Shown here in pieces: positions 1 to 6,602 of a stretch of DNA of 12,036 nt. Position 1 is the first letter of the stretch. Each line of letters starts with the position of its first letter. Origin of the DNA: Acidimicrobiia bacterium (lineage in GTDB: Bacteria; Actinomycetota; Acidimicrobiia; Acidimicrobiales; Acidimicrobilacustridaceae); NCBI GenBank assembly GCA_018882825.1, contig VERC01000048.1, positions 1 through 12,036 on the forward strand. The letters run 5' to 3'. The notes under the pieces were generated by a model, which was not told the DNA's origin, ran no database searches, and was given only the letters and a program-made list of their open reading frames with translations. The translations under genes and the position numbers were made by a program.

Positions 1-6
1 GACCCC

Positions 7-18
7 TACCGTTCGGTA
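7..18. promoter_or_regulatory. Palindromic operator-like site upstream of the hbd-aat-meaA genes
   Basis: Positions 7-18 read TACCG, TT, CGGTA: a perfect inverted repeat of two 5-base arms around a 2-base centre, 45 bases before the start codon of the dehydrogenase gene. Many TetR-family repressors of fatty-acid and acyl-CoA genes in actinobacteria bind short TACCG/CGGTA-type palindromes, so a repressor site is plausible. No regulator gene is visible in the window. The palindrome overlaps a -10-like box (17-22), as expected of a repressor operator. The assignment is inference from one short palindrome. Confidence 0.4.
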
Positions 19-22
19 ACCT
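17..22 (+). promoter_or_regulatory. Possible -10 box of the hbd-aat-meaA transcript
   Basis: TAACCT at 17-22 fits the actinobacterial -10 pattern TANNNT and would start transcription near position 29, leaving a leader of about 35 bases that contains the ribosome binding site at 51-56. Any -35 element would lie outside the window, so it cannot be checked here. Confidence 0.3.
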
Positions 23-63
23 CGCCGCTCCCGCCGGGAACGGCTCGAGAAGGAAGTGACGAC

Positions 64-918
64 ATGGACATCGCACGCATCGGCATCGTCGGCTCCGGGA
101 TCATGGGATCGGGCATCGCCGAGGTGGCCGCCACCAGTGGTTTCGAGGTCGTCCTGCGGTCCCGCTCACTCGACAGCGCGCAGGCCACGGTGGCCGGTAT
201 GGGCAAGTCCCTGGCCCGGCAGGTGGAGAAGGGGCGGCGCGAGCAGGCCGACGCCGACGCCGCGTTGGCCCGGGTCACGGCCACCGCCGATCTGGCCGAC
301 CTCGCCGACTGCGATCTGGTGATCGAGTCGATCGTCGAGGACCTCGACCTCAAGCTCGAGTTGTTCCGCGCCCTCGATGGCATCGTCAAGGCCGATGGCA
401 TCCTCGCCACCAACACCTCGACCCTGCCCGTGGTGGAGATGGCGGTGGCCACCGGTCGCGCCGACCGAGTCTGCGGTGTGCACTTCTTCAATCCGGCGCC
501 CGCCATGAGTCTGGTGGAGATCGTGCGCCCGCTCACCGGTTCCGACGAGGTCATCGCCGCCGTCACCTCCTTCGCCCGCAGTTGTGGCAAGGAGCCCGTG
601 GAGGTCGCCGATCGCGCCGGGTTCATCGTCAACGCACTGCTGTTCCCCTACCTCAACAACGCAGTGAAGATGCTCGAGAACCAGGTGGCCACGCGCGACG
701 ACATCGACACGGCCATGAAGGGCGGCTGCAACTTCCCGATGGGACCGCTCGCCCTGCTCGACCTCGTGGGCCTCGACACGTCGGTGGCGATCCTCGACGC
801 GCTCTACGCGGAGTTCCACGATCCGAACTACTCGCCGGCGCCTCGACTGCGCCGGATGGTGTCGGCCGGACATCTCGGGCGGAAGTCCGGCGTCGGGTTC
901 TACGACTACCGGAAGTGA
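64..918 (+). CDS. hbd: 3-hydroxybutyryl-CoA dehydrogenase (3-hydroxyacyl-CoA dehydrogenase family)
   Basis: This 284-residue cytoplasmic enzyme should interconvert 3-hydroxybutyryl-CoA and acetoacetyl-CoA with NAD(P). The N-terminal Rossmann fold begins with a dinucleotide loop GSGIMG at residues 10-15. The catalytic histidine is H140 in HFFNPAPAM, followed by the paired glutamate E152 in LVE. The C-terminal helical domain begins around DRAGFIVNALL (183-193) and ends with the usual GRKSGVGFYDY near the C-terminus. Length matches the short monofunctional family (about 280 residues), not the large fused FadB/FadJ enzymes; mycobacterial FadB2 is the closest well-known relative. The ATG at 64 is supported by AGGAAG at 51-56, 7 bases upstream. 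It is probably the first gene of a transcript with aat and meaA. Physiological direction (beta-oxidation, polyhydroxybutyrate or ethylmalonyl-CoA route) cannot be read from sequence. Confidence 0.93.
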   Translation: MDIARIGIVGSGIMGSGIAEVAATSGFEVVLRSRSLDSAQATVAGMGKSLARQVEKGRREQADADAALARVTATADLADLADCDLVIESIVEDLDLKLELFRALDGIVKADGILATNTSTLPVVEMAVATGRADRVCGVHFFNPAPAMSLVEIVRPLTGSDEVIAAVTSFARSCGKEPVEVADRAGFIVNALLFPYLNNAVKMLENQVATRDDIDTAMKGGCNFPMGPLALLDLVGLDTSVAILDALYAEFHDPNYSPAPRLRRMVSAGHLGRKSGVGFYDYRK

Positions 919-1053
919 GTCGTCACCATCGACGAGGGTCCTGACCGACGTCGACCGCAGGAACCACCGCCGTCGCAGTGGCGGTTCCCGCCGGCGCGGT
1001 CGGCCGACGAGAACGGCGTCGTCGGCCTCGGCGCCGATCTCGAACCGGGAACG
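919..1053 (+). other. Gap after hbd that encodes the conserved N-terminus of Aat without a start codon
   Basis: The hbd stop (TGA, 916-918) and the first usable aat start (GTG, 1054) are in the same frame, and the 135 bases between contain no stop in that frame. From about 961 the translation is EPPPSQWRFPPARSADENG followed by VVGLGADLEPGT, which is the usual Aat N-terminal segment (Trp, Phe-Pro-Pro, then G-L-G-x-D-L). No ATG, GTG or TTG lies in frame here; the only near-start codon is ATC at 928, preceded by GGAAGTGA at 911-918. I see no terminator, promoter or other gene in this gap. Confidence 0.7.
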
Positions 1054-1632
1054 GTGCTCGAGGGCTACCGCCGCGGCATCTTCCCCATGCCGGTGGAGGA
1101 GGGACGACTGCTGGCGTGGTGGTCCCCGGATCCCCGCGGTGTGCTGCCCCTCGACGGTCTGAAGGTGAGTCGCTCGTTGCGACGCTCGCGACTGCGCTTC
1201 GACGTCACCTTCGACACCGCGTTCGACGACGTGATCGACGCGTGCGCGTCTCCCGATCGTGACGGCCGCTGGATCGACGGCTCGATCGCCCTCGCCTACG
1301 GCGAACTCCATCGACTGGGCTGGGCCCATTCGGTGGAAGTGCGCGATCCGACCGACGGTCGCCTGGTGGGTGGCCTCTACGGCATCCACATCGAGGGCCT
1401 GTTCGCCGGTGAATCGATGTTCCACATCGAACGCGACGCCTCCAAGGTGGCCCTGGTCGCCCTCGTCGAGCGGCTGCGCGCCATCGGCGTCGTCCTGCTG
1501 GACGTCCAGTGGCTCACGCCCCACCTGGCCTCGCTGGGGGCGGTGGCCATCTCCCGCGACGAGTACCTCGAGCGGCTGACCGTCGCGCTGGCCACACCCG
1601 CAGACCCCTTCACCCCCGAGGGACGGCCGTGA
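1054..1632 (+). CDS. aat: Leucyl/phenylalanyl-tRNA--protein transferase
   Basis: Aat transfers Leu or Phe from aminoacyl-tRNA to proteins with N-terminal Lys or Arg, marking them for the ClpS-dependent N-degron pathway in the cytoplasm. Family blocks visible from the GTG at 1054 are YRRGIFPMP (residues 5-13), WWSPDPRGVLPL (22-33), AHSVEV (91-96), LVGGLYG (104-110), GESMFHIERDASKVAL (119-134) and DVQWLTPHLASLGA (150-163), including D150 and Q152, which correspond to the catalytic Asp and Gln of E. coli Aat. The 192 residues from 1054 are short for the family, because about 30 conserved N-terminal residues are encoded upstream without a canonical start. The true start is therefore uncertain: ATC at 928, stop-codon readthrough from hbd, or a missing base in the sequence. 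GTG at 1054 would cut into the conserved N-terminal segment. The gene runs directly into meaA. Confidence 0.88.
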   Translation: MLEGYRRGIFPMPVEEGRLLAWWSPDPRGVLPLDGLKVSRSLRRSRLRFDVTFDTAFDDVIDACASPDRDGRWIDGSIALAYGELHRLGWAHSVEVRDPTDGRLVGGLYGIHIEGLFAGESMFHIERDASKVALVALVERLRAIGVVLLDVQWLTPHLASLGAVAISRDEYLERLTVALATPADPFTPEGRP

Positions 1633-1664
1633 CAAGACGGGCCCGGGTGGGGGACGATGGATCC

Positions 1665-3611
1665 ATGGCCGCCGACCGTCCGTGGATGATGCGCACCTAC
1701 TCGGGTCACTCCACGGCCCGAGCCTCCAACGAGCTGTACCGCACGAATCTGGCCAAGGGACAGACGGGCCTGTCGATCGCCTTCGACCTGCCCACCCAGA
1801 CGGGCTACGACCCGGACGACCCGCGCGCCCGCGGCGAGGTGGGGAAGGTCGGCGTACCCGTGGCCGAGTTGGGTCACATGCGTGAACTGCTGGCGGACAT
1901 CCCGCTCGGCGAGATGAACACCTCCATGACGATCAACGCCACCGCCGTGTGGTTGTTCTCGTTGTACGTGGCCCACGCCGCCGAGACCGGTGTCGACTCA
2001 ACTCGACTGCGAGGCACGACGCAGAACGACATCGTCAAGGAGTACCTGTCACGCGGCACCTACATCTTCCCGCCCGAGGCGTCACGCCGACTCATCGTCG
2101 ACATGATCGCGTGGTGCGCCGAGCACGCCCCCGCGTGGAATCCGATGAACGTGTGCTCCTACCACCTGCAGGAGGCCGGAGCCACGCCCGTGCAGGAGAT
2201 CGCCTTCTCGTTGGCCACCGCCATCGACGTGCTCGACGCGGTGCGTGACTCCGGGCAGGTGACACCCGAACGCATGTCGGACGTGGTGGCGTCGATCTCG
2301 TTCTTCGTCAACTCGGGCATCCGCTTCGTCGAGGAGGTGTGCAAGATGCGCGCCTTCACGAAGATGTGGGACGAGATCACTCGCGACCGCTACGGGGTGA
2401 TCGATCCGAAGGCGCGCCGCTTCCGCTATGGCGTGCAGGTCAACTCGCTCGGGCTGACCGAGGCGCAACCCGAGAACAACGTGCAGCGCATCGTGCTCGA
2501 GATGCTGGGTGTGACGCTGTCCAAGGACGCCCGAGCCCGTTCGTTGCAGTTGCCGGCCTGGAACGAGGCACTCGGGCTGCCCCGCCCGTGGGACCAGCAG
2601 TGGTCACTTCGCATGCAACAGGTACTCGCCTACGAGACCGATCTGCTCGAGTACGACGACATCTTCAACGGCTCGCACGTGATCGAGGGGTTGACCGACG
2701 AGTTGATGACGGCGGCGCGGACCGAGCTCGACGAGGTCCTGGCCATGGGCGGTGCCTTCACCGCCATCGAGGAGCTCAAGGGACGCCTCGTCACCTCCAA
2801 CACCGAACGGGTCCGACGCATCGAGTCGGGCGATCAAGTCGTGGTCGGCGTCAACCGGTTCACCGAGACGGCCGACTCACCGCTGGCCGGTGACGAGGCC
2901 ATCCTGCGTGTCGATCCGGCGGTGGAGGCCGAGACCATCGCCGAGGTCGAGACGTGGCGCGCCACGCGCGACCCGCAGGCGGTGGCGACGGCACTGGACG
3001 AACTGCGCCGGGTGGCGGCCACCGACGAGAACATCGTGCCCGCCTCCATCGCCCTGGCCGAGGCGGGAGGCACCACCGGCGAATGGGCCGGAGTGCTGCG
3101 CGAGATCTTCGGCGAGTACCGGGCGCCCACCGGCGTGGCCGCCGCCGTCGGCGTGGGCGCGCTGGGCGAGGACCTGCGCGCCGTGGCCGACCGGGTGCGG
3201 ACGATGCCGGGTGGCCCGCCCCGCTTCCTCGTGGGCAAGCCCGGACTCGACGGGCACTCCAACGGCGCCGAGCAGATCGCCGTGGCCGCCCGCGACGCCG
3301 GGATGGAGGTGATCTACCAGGGCATCCGCCTCACACCCGAGCAGATCGCCGCGGTGGCCCGCGACGAGGACGTCGACGTGGTGGGACTGTCGATCCTGTC
3401 GGGCAGCCACCTCCAACTGGTTCCCGATGTCGTGGATCGCCTGCGCGCCGAGGGCGTGGAGTGCCCGGTGATCGTGGGCGGCATCATCCCGGAGGACGAC
3501 CGACCGAGACTGCTGGCCGCCGGGGTGGCCCGCGTGTACACGCCGAAGGACTTCGAACTCGCCAGCATCATGGGCGACATCGCCGAACTGGTCGCCACCA
3601 CCCGGTCCTGA
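1665..3611 (+). CDS. meaA: Ethylmalonyl-CoA mutase-type B12-dependent mutase (MeaA)
   Basis: This 648-residue single-chain acyl-CoA mutase matches the MeaA/Ecm branch, which rearranges (2R)-ethylmalonyl-CoA to methylsuccinyl-CoA with adenosylcobalamin. The N-terminal TIM-barrel domain has the MeaA-type blocks RPWMMRTYSGHSTA, GLSIAFDLPTQTGYD, NTSMTINATAVWL, GTTQNDIVKEYLSRGTY and WNPMNVCSYHLQEAGATP, then RFRYGVQVNSLGLTE and LGLPRPWDQQWSLRMQQ. The C-terminal cobalamin domain carries DGHSNG at residues 529-534, with H531 as the lower axial ligand, then LSILSGSH and VIVGGIIP. It is shorter than a typical methylmalonyl-CoA mutase large subunit and needs no small subunit. ATG 1665 matches the usual MeaA N-terminus; an alternative GTG at 1629 overlaps the aat stop (GTGA) and has GAGGGA at 1618-1623, adding 12 residues. 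Methylmalonyl- or isobutyryl-CoA mutase activity is less likely from these blocks. Crotonyl-CoA carboxylase/reductase is not in the window. Confidence 0.9.
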   Translation: MAADRPWMMRTYSGHSTARASNELYRTNLAKGQTGLSIAFDLPTQTGYDPDDPRARGEVGKVGVPVAELGHMRELLADIPLGEMNTSMTINATAVWLFSLYVAHAAETGVDSTRLRGTTQNDIVKEYLSRGTYIFPPEASRRLIVDMIAWCAEHAPAWNPMNVCSYHLQEAGATPVQEIAFSLATAIDVLDAVRDSGQVTPERMSDVVASISFFVNSGIRFVEEVCKMRAFTKMWDEITRDRYGVIDPKARRFRYGVQVNSLGLTEAQPENNVQRIVLEMLGVTLSKDARARSLQLPAWNEALGLPRPWDQQWSLRMQQVLAYETDLLEYDDIFNGSHVIEGLTDELMTAARTELDEVLAMGGAFTAIEELKGRLVTSNTERVRRIESGDQVVVGVNRFTETADSPLAGDEAILRVDPAVEAETIAEVETWRATRDPQAVATALDELRRVAATDENIVPASIALAEAGGTTGEWAGVLREIFGEYRAPTGVAAAVGVGALGEDLRAVADRVRTMPGGPPRFLVGKPGLDGHSNGAEQIAVAARDAGMEVIYQGIRLTPEQIAAVARDEDVDVVGLSILSGSHLQLVPDVVDRLRAEGVECPVIVGGIIPEDDRPRLLAAGVARVYTPKDFELASIMGDIAELVATTRS

Positions 3612-3632
3612 CCGGCCGGCGTCAACGGCCGG
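3612..3632. terminator. GC hairpin between convergent meaA and CoA-transferase genes
   Basis: CCGGCCG at 3612-3618 pairs perfectly with CGGCCGG at 3626-3632 across a 7-base loop. The stem starts directly after the meaA stop codon, and the loop holds the TCA (3622-3624) that is the stop codon of the minus-strand CoA-transferase. It lacks a T tract, so it could be a bidirectional factor-assisted terminator or a transcript-end stabiliser. Function is inferred from structure and position only. Confidence 0.45.
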
Positions 3633-4758
3633 GTTCGAACCCTCCGAGTTCGCCGAGCACCTCATCGTTGTCCGCGCCGAGGGCACGAGCGGCGAATCGC
3701 ACACCGCCCGGAGTTGCCGACAGACGGGCGATGACATCCTGCATGGGCACCCCGCCGACCTCGACGATGGCCCCGCGGGCAGCCAGATGGGGATCGACCA
3801 CGACGTCCGCCATCGAGTACACCGGCGCAGCGGCGACCTCGGCTCGTTCCGTCTCGGCCAGCACCTCGTCGCGGGTGCGTCGACCCACCCACTCGGCCAC
3901 GAGTCGATCGATCTCCTCGCGGTGCTCGACGCGACCGGCGAATCCGGCGAACCGGGGGTCGTCGGGCGCACCGACCAACGCCAGGAACCGCTGGGCGACC
4001 GACTCGGCGGTGGTGGAGATGGCCACCCAGGAGTCGTCGGCACAGCGATAGGTGTTGCGGGGCACCGAGTAGGGGATGCCCGATCCCAGGCGCGGTTGCA
4101 GATAGCCCGTGAGCGCATGGGCCGAGAGCAGCGGACCCATGAGGTGCAGCATCGACTCCAGCAGGTTGACGTCGACGACCTGACCGACTCCGGAATGCAC
4201 CGCCACCATGGTGGCGAAGGCAGCGACGATGGCGGTGACCTCGTCGGTCAGGGCGATGGGCGGCAGGAGCGGCGGTCCGTCGGGTTCGCCGTTGACTCCG
4301 GCGAAGCCCGACATGGCCTCGGCCAACGTGGCGAAGCCCGGTCGTGACGCGTACGGGCCGGTCTGACCGAACCCGGTGACACGCGTGATGACCAGTCGCG
4401 GGTTGGTGGACAACAACACGTCGGGGGCGAGACCGAGGGCCTCGAGCTTCCCGGGTCGGAAGTTCTCGATCAGCACGTCGGCGGTGTCGAGCAGACGACG
4501 CAGCGCGTCGACACCTCCGGGTGTCTTCAGATCGAGCACGACGGTGCGCTTGTTGCGACCGGCGATCTTCCAGAACAACGCCACGTCGTCGTTGGGATCG
4601 CGCCATCCCATGTCCCGTGCCGTGTCACCGGTACCCGGGCGCTCGACCTTGATGACGTCGGCCCCGAAATCACCGAGATGTCGAGCACACCCCGGACCGG
4701 CCAGCACGGTGGACAGGTCGACGACCCGCAGGTCCGCCAGTGGCCCGTTCGACGGCAT
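3622..4758 (-). CDS. CaiB/BaiF family III CoA-transferase
   Basis: This 378-residue cytoplasmic protein belongs to the CoA-transferase family III, whose members move CoA between carboxylic acids or racemise 2-methylacyl-CoAs. The N-terminus shows the family start LADLRVVDLSTVLAGPGCARHL (residues 7-28, interrupted here only by notation), then LGDFGADVIKVERPGTGD, NKRTVVLDLKTPGG and VLIENFRPGKLEALGL. A middle block reads GFGQTGPYASRPGF and GQVVDVNLLESML (192-204). In formyl-CoA transferase the catalytic aspartate lies near this last block; here the nearest acidic residues are D196 and E201, so I cannot say which acts. Length is close to the family norm (about 380-400). It starts 9 bases after the stop of the GH36 gene, so both are probably co-transcribed. 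Substrate cannot be predicted: carnitine, oxalate, 2-methylacyl and dicarboxylate enzymes all share these blocks. Confidence 0.87.
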   Translation of the reverse strand: MPSNGPLADLRVVDLSTVLAGPGCARHLGDFGADVIKVERPGTGDTARDMGWRDPNDDVALFWKIAGRNKRTVVLDLKTPGGVDALRRLLDTADVLIENFRPGKLEALGLAPDVLLSTNPRLVITRVTGFGQTGPYASRPGFATLAEAMSGFAGVNGEPDGPPLLPPIALTDEVTAIVAAFATMVAVHSGVGQVVDVNLLESMLHLMGPLLSAHALTGYLQPRLGSGIPYSVPRNTYRCADDSWVAISTTAESVAQRFLALVGAPDDPRFAGFAGRVEHREEIDRLVAEWVGRRTRDEVLAETERAEVAAAPVYSMADVVVDPHLAARGAIVEVGGVPMQDVIARLSATPGGVRFAARALGADNDEVLGELGGFEPGR

Positions 4759-4767
4759 CGCCCGACG

Positions 4768-6546
4768 TTACCCAGCCGTCCGGAACGTCGACCGGCCGTC
4801 GCCGGTCTCGACGACGAGATCACCGGCCACCGACCGCAACCGACGGGGCTCGGGGCCGTCGAGCAGATCGGGGCAGGTGGCCACGTCACCGACACGCGCG
4901 GCGCGGTCGGCGGCCTGCGACAACGCGATGGCCTCGTCGAGTACCGATCGGGCCTCGTCGTCGAGCAACGCCAGATCGTCGGACACGATCACCATCCCGC
5001 CCGACACCCCGACGGCCCGGGCCCAGGTGCGGGCCGCCTCGGGGGTGAGTTCGGTCTCGGACGTGCGCAACATCACGCAGTCCGGATCGTTCACCCACAC
5101 CCGACGGTGCAGGAACGATCGGATGGCCGTGGCCGACCACGCATGGCGCGTCGCAGGTTTGGTGCCGGCATAGCCGGCGAGGAGCGACTCCACCGGACCG
5201 AGCGACCACGCCGGGGCGACGTCGGTCCCGATGCGATTGGCATCGACCACACCCACCGAATTCGACAACGGCACCCCACAGCCGAGGAGGAACACGTCGT
5301 CACCGACCCCGGCACGGATGGCGTCGAATCCCGCACGGACACGCTGGGCCGGTGTGAACGAGGCGTCCGACCACACGCCGTCGAACGACGGAGAGAACGT
5401 GAAGTCGAGTTTCAGGTACTCGAACCCCATGTCGACGAGCGTCGCCGCCAACGCCCGGAGGTGCTCTCGCACATCGTCGCGGGTGGTGTCGAGTCCGTAC
5501 ATCGAACCGCCGCGACCACCCTCCCACGGCGGGTTGAACATGTTGACCAGCGGCTCACCGTCGACGCCGCGGGCCAACCACTCGGGATGCTCGGTGGCCA
5601 CACGCGAATCGGGAGCGGCGAGGAAGGGCGCCAACCACAGGCCCGGTCGCCGACCACGGGCGGCGATGGCGACGGCCATGGAGGGAAGGTCGCCACCGAA
5701 CCGTTCCGAGACCGTGAGCCAGTCGCCGATCGCCGACTGGAACCCGTCGTCGACCTGGAACACGTCGAAGGGCCACTCGTCGGACAGGGCGAGGTTGGTG
5801 TCGATGTCGGCCCGGGTGACGCCGTGGAAGTAGTGGTACCAACTGCACCAGCCGACCTGGTGGCCGGCGTCGACGCGGGCCCCGGCCCGACGACCGACCA
5901 TGGCCGCCCACGCCGCCAGCAGTTCGTCGACCGGTGCACCGGTGGCCACCGTCACGGCGTGCAGTGTGCGTCGTTCACCCGAGCCGAGCACGGCATCGCC
6001 GAGGAACGCTTCGGCGCACAGTTCGACACCCGAAGGTCCGGTCCGCAACCGCAGGGTTCCGTCGTGGCGATCTCCGCCGTCGAACCCGACGACGATCGGC
6101 TGACCGTCATCGTCGACGAGCACCGTTACCCATTCGGAGCGCAACTCGTCGGCGTGGGTGACGATCCGCTGGTCGGCCTGGTTGATGGCTCTGATCAACT
6201 CGACCGAACCGGGCGCGAGCGAGGGGTCGCGATCGACCCCGAACACCGCCACATCGGAGGGAGACCACGACTGGTAGCCGTGGCGCAGCATGCGGATCGG
6301 CCCCCGCGCGTCGAGGACTCGGAACACCACCCGCACGGCTCGCACCGCACCGACGCCCGGCGCCGAGCGAGCCACCGACCACGACCACGTCTCCGCCGCG
6401 CCGGGTCCGACGCCGGGGACACCGTCGTCGCCCCATCCGTCGGCCACCGACAGGTCGATCTCGTGAGCGCCCAGCGAGGTGCGGGCGGGGGTCGCGGTCC
6501 ACGCGTCCCCATCGTCCAGTTCGAGTCGTTCGACGACCAGGCGCAT
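4768..6546 (-). CDS. Glycoside hydrolase family 36-type alpha-galactosidase
   Basis: This 592-residue protein looks like a clan GH-D (GH36) retaining alpha-galactosidase or related alpha-glycosidase. It has an N-terminal beta-rich domain with RHGYQSWSPSD (residues 88-98), then a TIM barrel with GWCSWYHYF (232-240), VFQVDDGFQ (262-270), PGLWLAPF (301-308), YLKLDF (377-382) and RIGTDVAP (438-445). By family comparison D381 is the nucleophile and D442 the acid/base. A small beta domain ends the protein. No signal peptide is visible, so substrates such as melibiose or raffinose-type sugars would be cleaved in the cytoplasm, though I see no sugar transporter nearby. The ATG at 6546 lacks a clear ribosome binding site but has a TANNNT box 8 bases upstream, suggesting a leaderless transcript. 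It is shorter than the 700-residue GH36 enzymes; exact specificity is open. Confidence 0.87.
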   Translation of the reverse strand: MRLVVERLELDDGDAWTATPARTSLGAHEIDLSVADGWGDDGVPGVGPGAAETWSWSVARSAPGVGAVRAVRVVFRVLDARGPIRMLRHGYQSWSPSDVAVFGVDRDPSLAPGSVELIRAINQADQRIVTHADELRSEWVTVLVDDDGQPIVVGFDGGDRHDGTLRLRTGPSGVELCAEAFLGDAVLGSGERRTLHAVTVATGAPVDELLAAWAAMVGRRAGARVDAGHQVGWCSWYHYFHGVTRADIDTNLALSDEWPFDVFQVDDGFQSAIGDWLTVSERFGGDLPSMAVAIAARGRRPGLWLAPFLAAPDSRVATEHPEWLARGVDGEPLVNMFNPPWEGGRGGSMYGLDTTRDDVREHLRALAATLVDMGFEYLKLDFTFSPSFDGVWSDASFTPAQRVRAGFDAIRAGVGDDVFLLGCGVPLSNSVGVVDANRIGTDVAPAWSLGPVESLLAGYAGTKPATRHAWSATAIRSFLHRRVWVNDPDCVMLRTSETELTPEAARTWARAVGVSGGMVIVSDDLALLDDEARSVLDEAIALSQAADRAARVGDVATCPDLLDGPEPRRLRSVAGDLVVETGDGRSTFRTAG

Positions 6547-6554
6547 GGACGGCG

Positions 6555-6560
6555 ATGCTA
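6555..6560 (-). promoter_or_regulatory. Possible -10 box for a leaderless GH36 transcript
   Basis: On the minus strand TAGCAT occupies 6560-6555 and is followed by 8 bases and then the ATG at 6546. In actinobacteria a TANNNT box 6-8 bases before ATG is the mark of leaderless transcription, and no Shine-Dalgarno-like sequence is present before this ATG. I see no good -35 element at the usual spacing, so support is moderate. Confidence 0.35.
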
Positions 6561-6592
6561 GGTGTCCGCTGGCGCGCCGGACGCGTCACGAC

Positions 6593-6598
6593 AGGAGG
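6593..6598 (+). promoter_or_regulatory. Strong ribosome binding site fixing the LLM oxidoreductase start
   Basis: AGGAGG at 6593-6598 lies 4 bases before ATG 6603. It selects this ATG over the in-frame upstream ATG at 6555, which would add 16 residues unlike the family and overlap the promoter region of the divergent gene. Confidence 0.7.
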
Positions 6599-6602
6599 CG
6601 TC

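Noticed and set aside
166..1635. Long open frame (489 codons) on the minus strand across hbd and aat
   Set aside because: It is antisense to two well-recognised genes, its product is rich in Arg, His, Gly and Glu without any family resemblance, and long antisense frames are expected where third codon positions are mostly G or C.
2877..4118. Minus-strand open frame of 413 codons spanning the meaA end and the CoA-transferase start region
   Set aside because: It crosses two real genes in other frames and shows no domain; the CoA-transferase frame on the same strand has clear family motifs instead.
4678..6561. Open frame of 627 codons on the plus strand covering the GH36 gene
   Set aside because: The opposite strand carries complete GH36 motifs in order. 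The plus-strand product is low-complexity and Arg/Gly/Asp/His-rich, typical of a GC-bias shadow.
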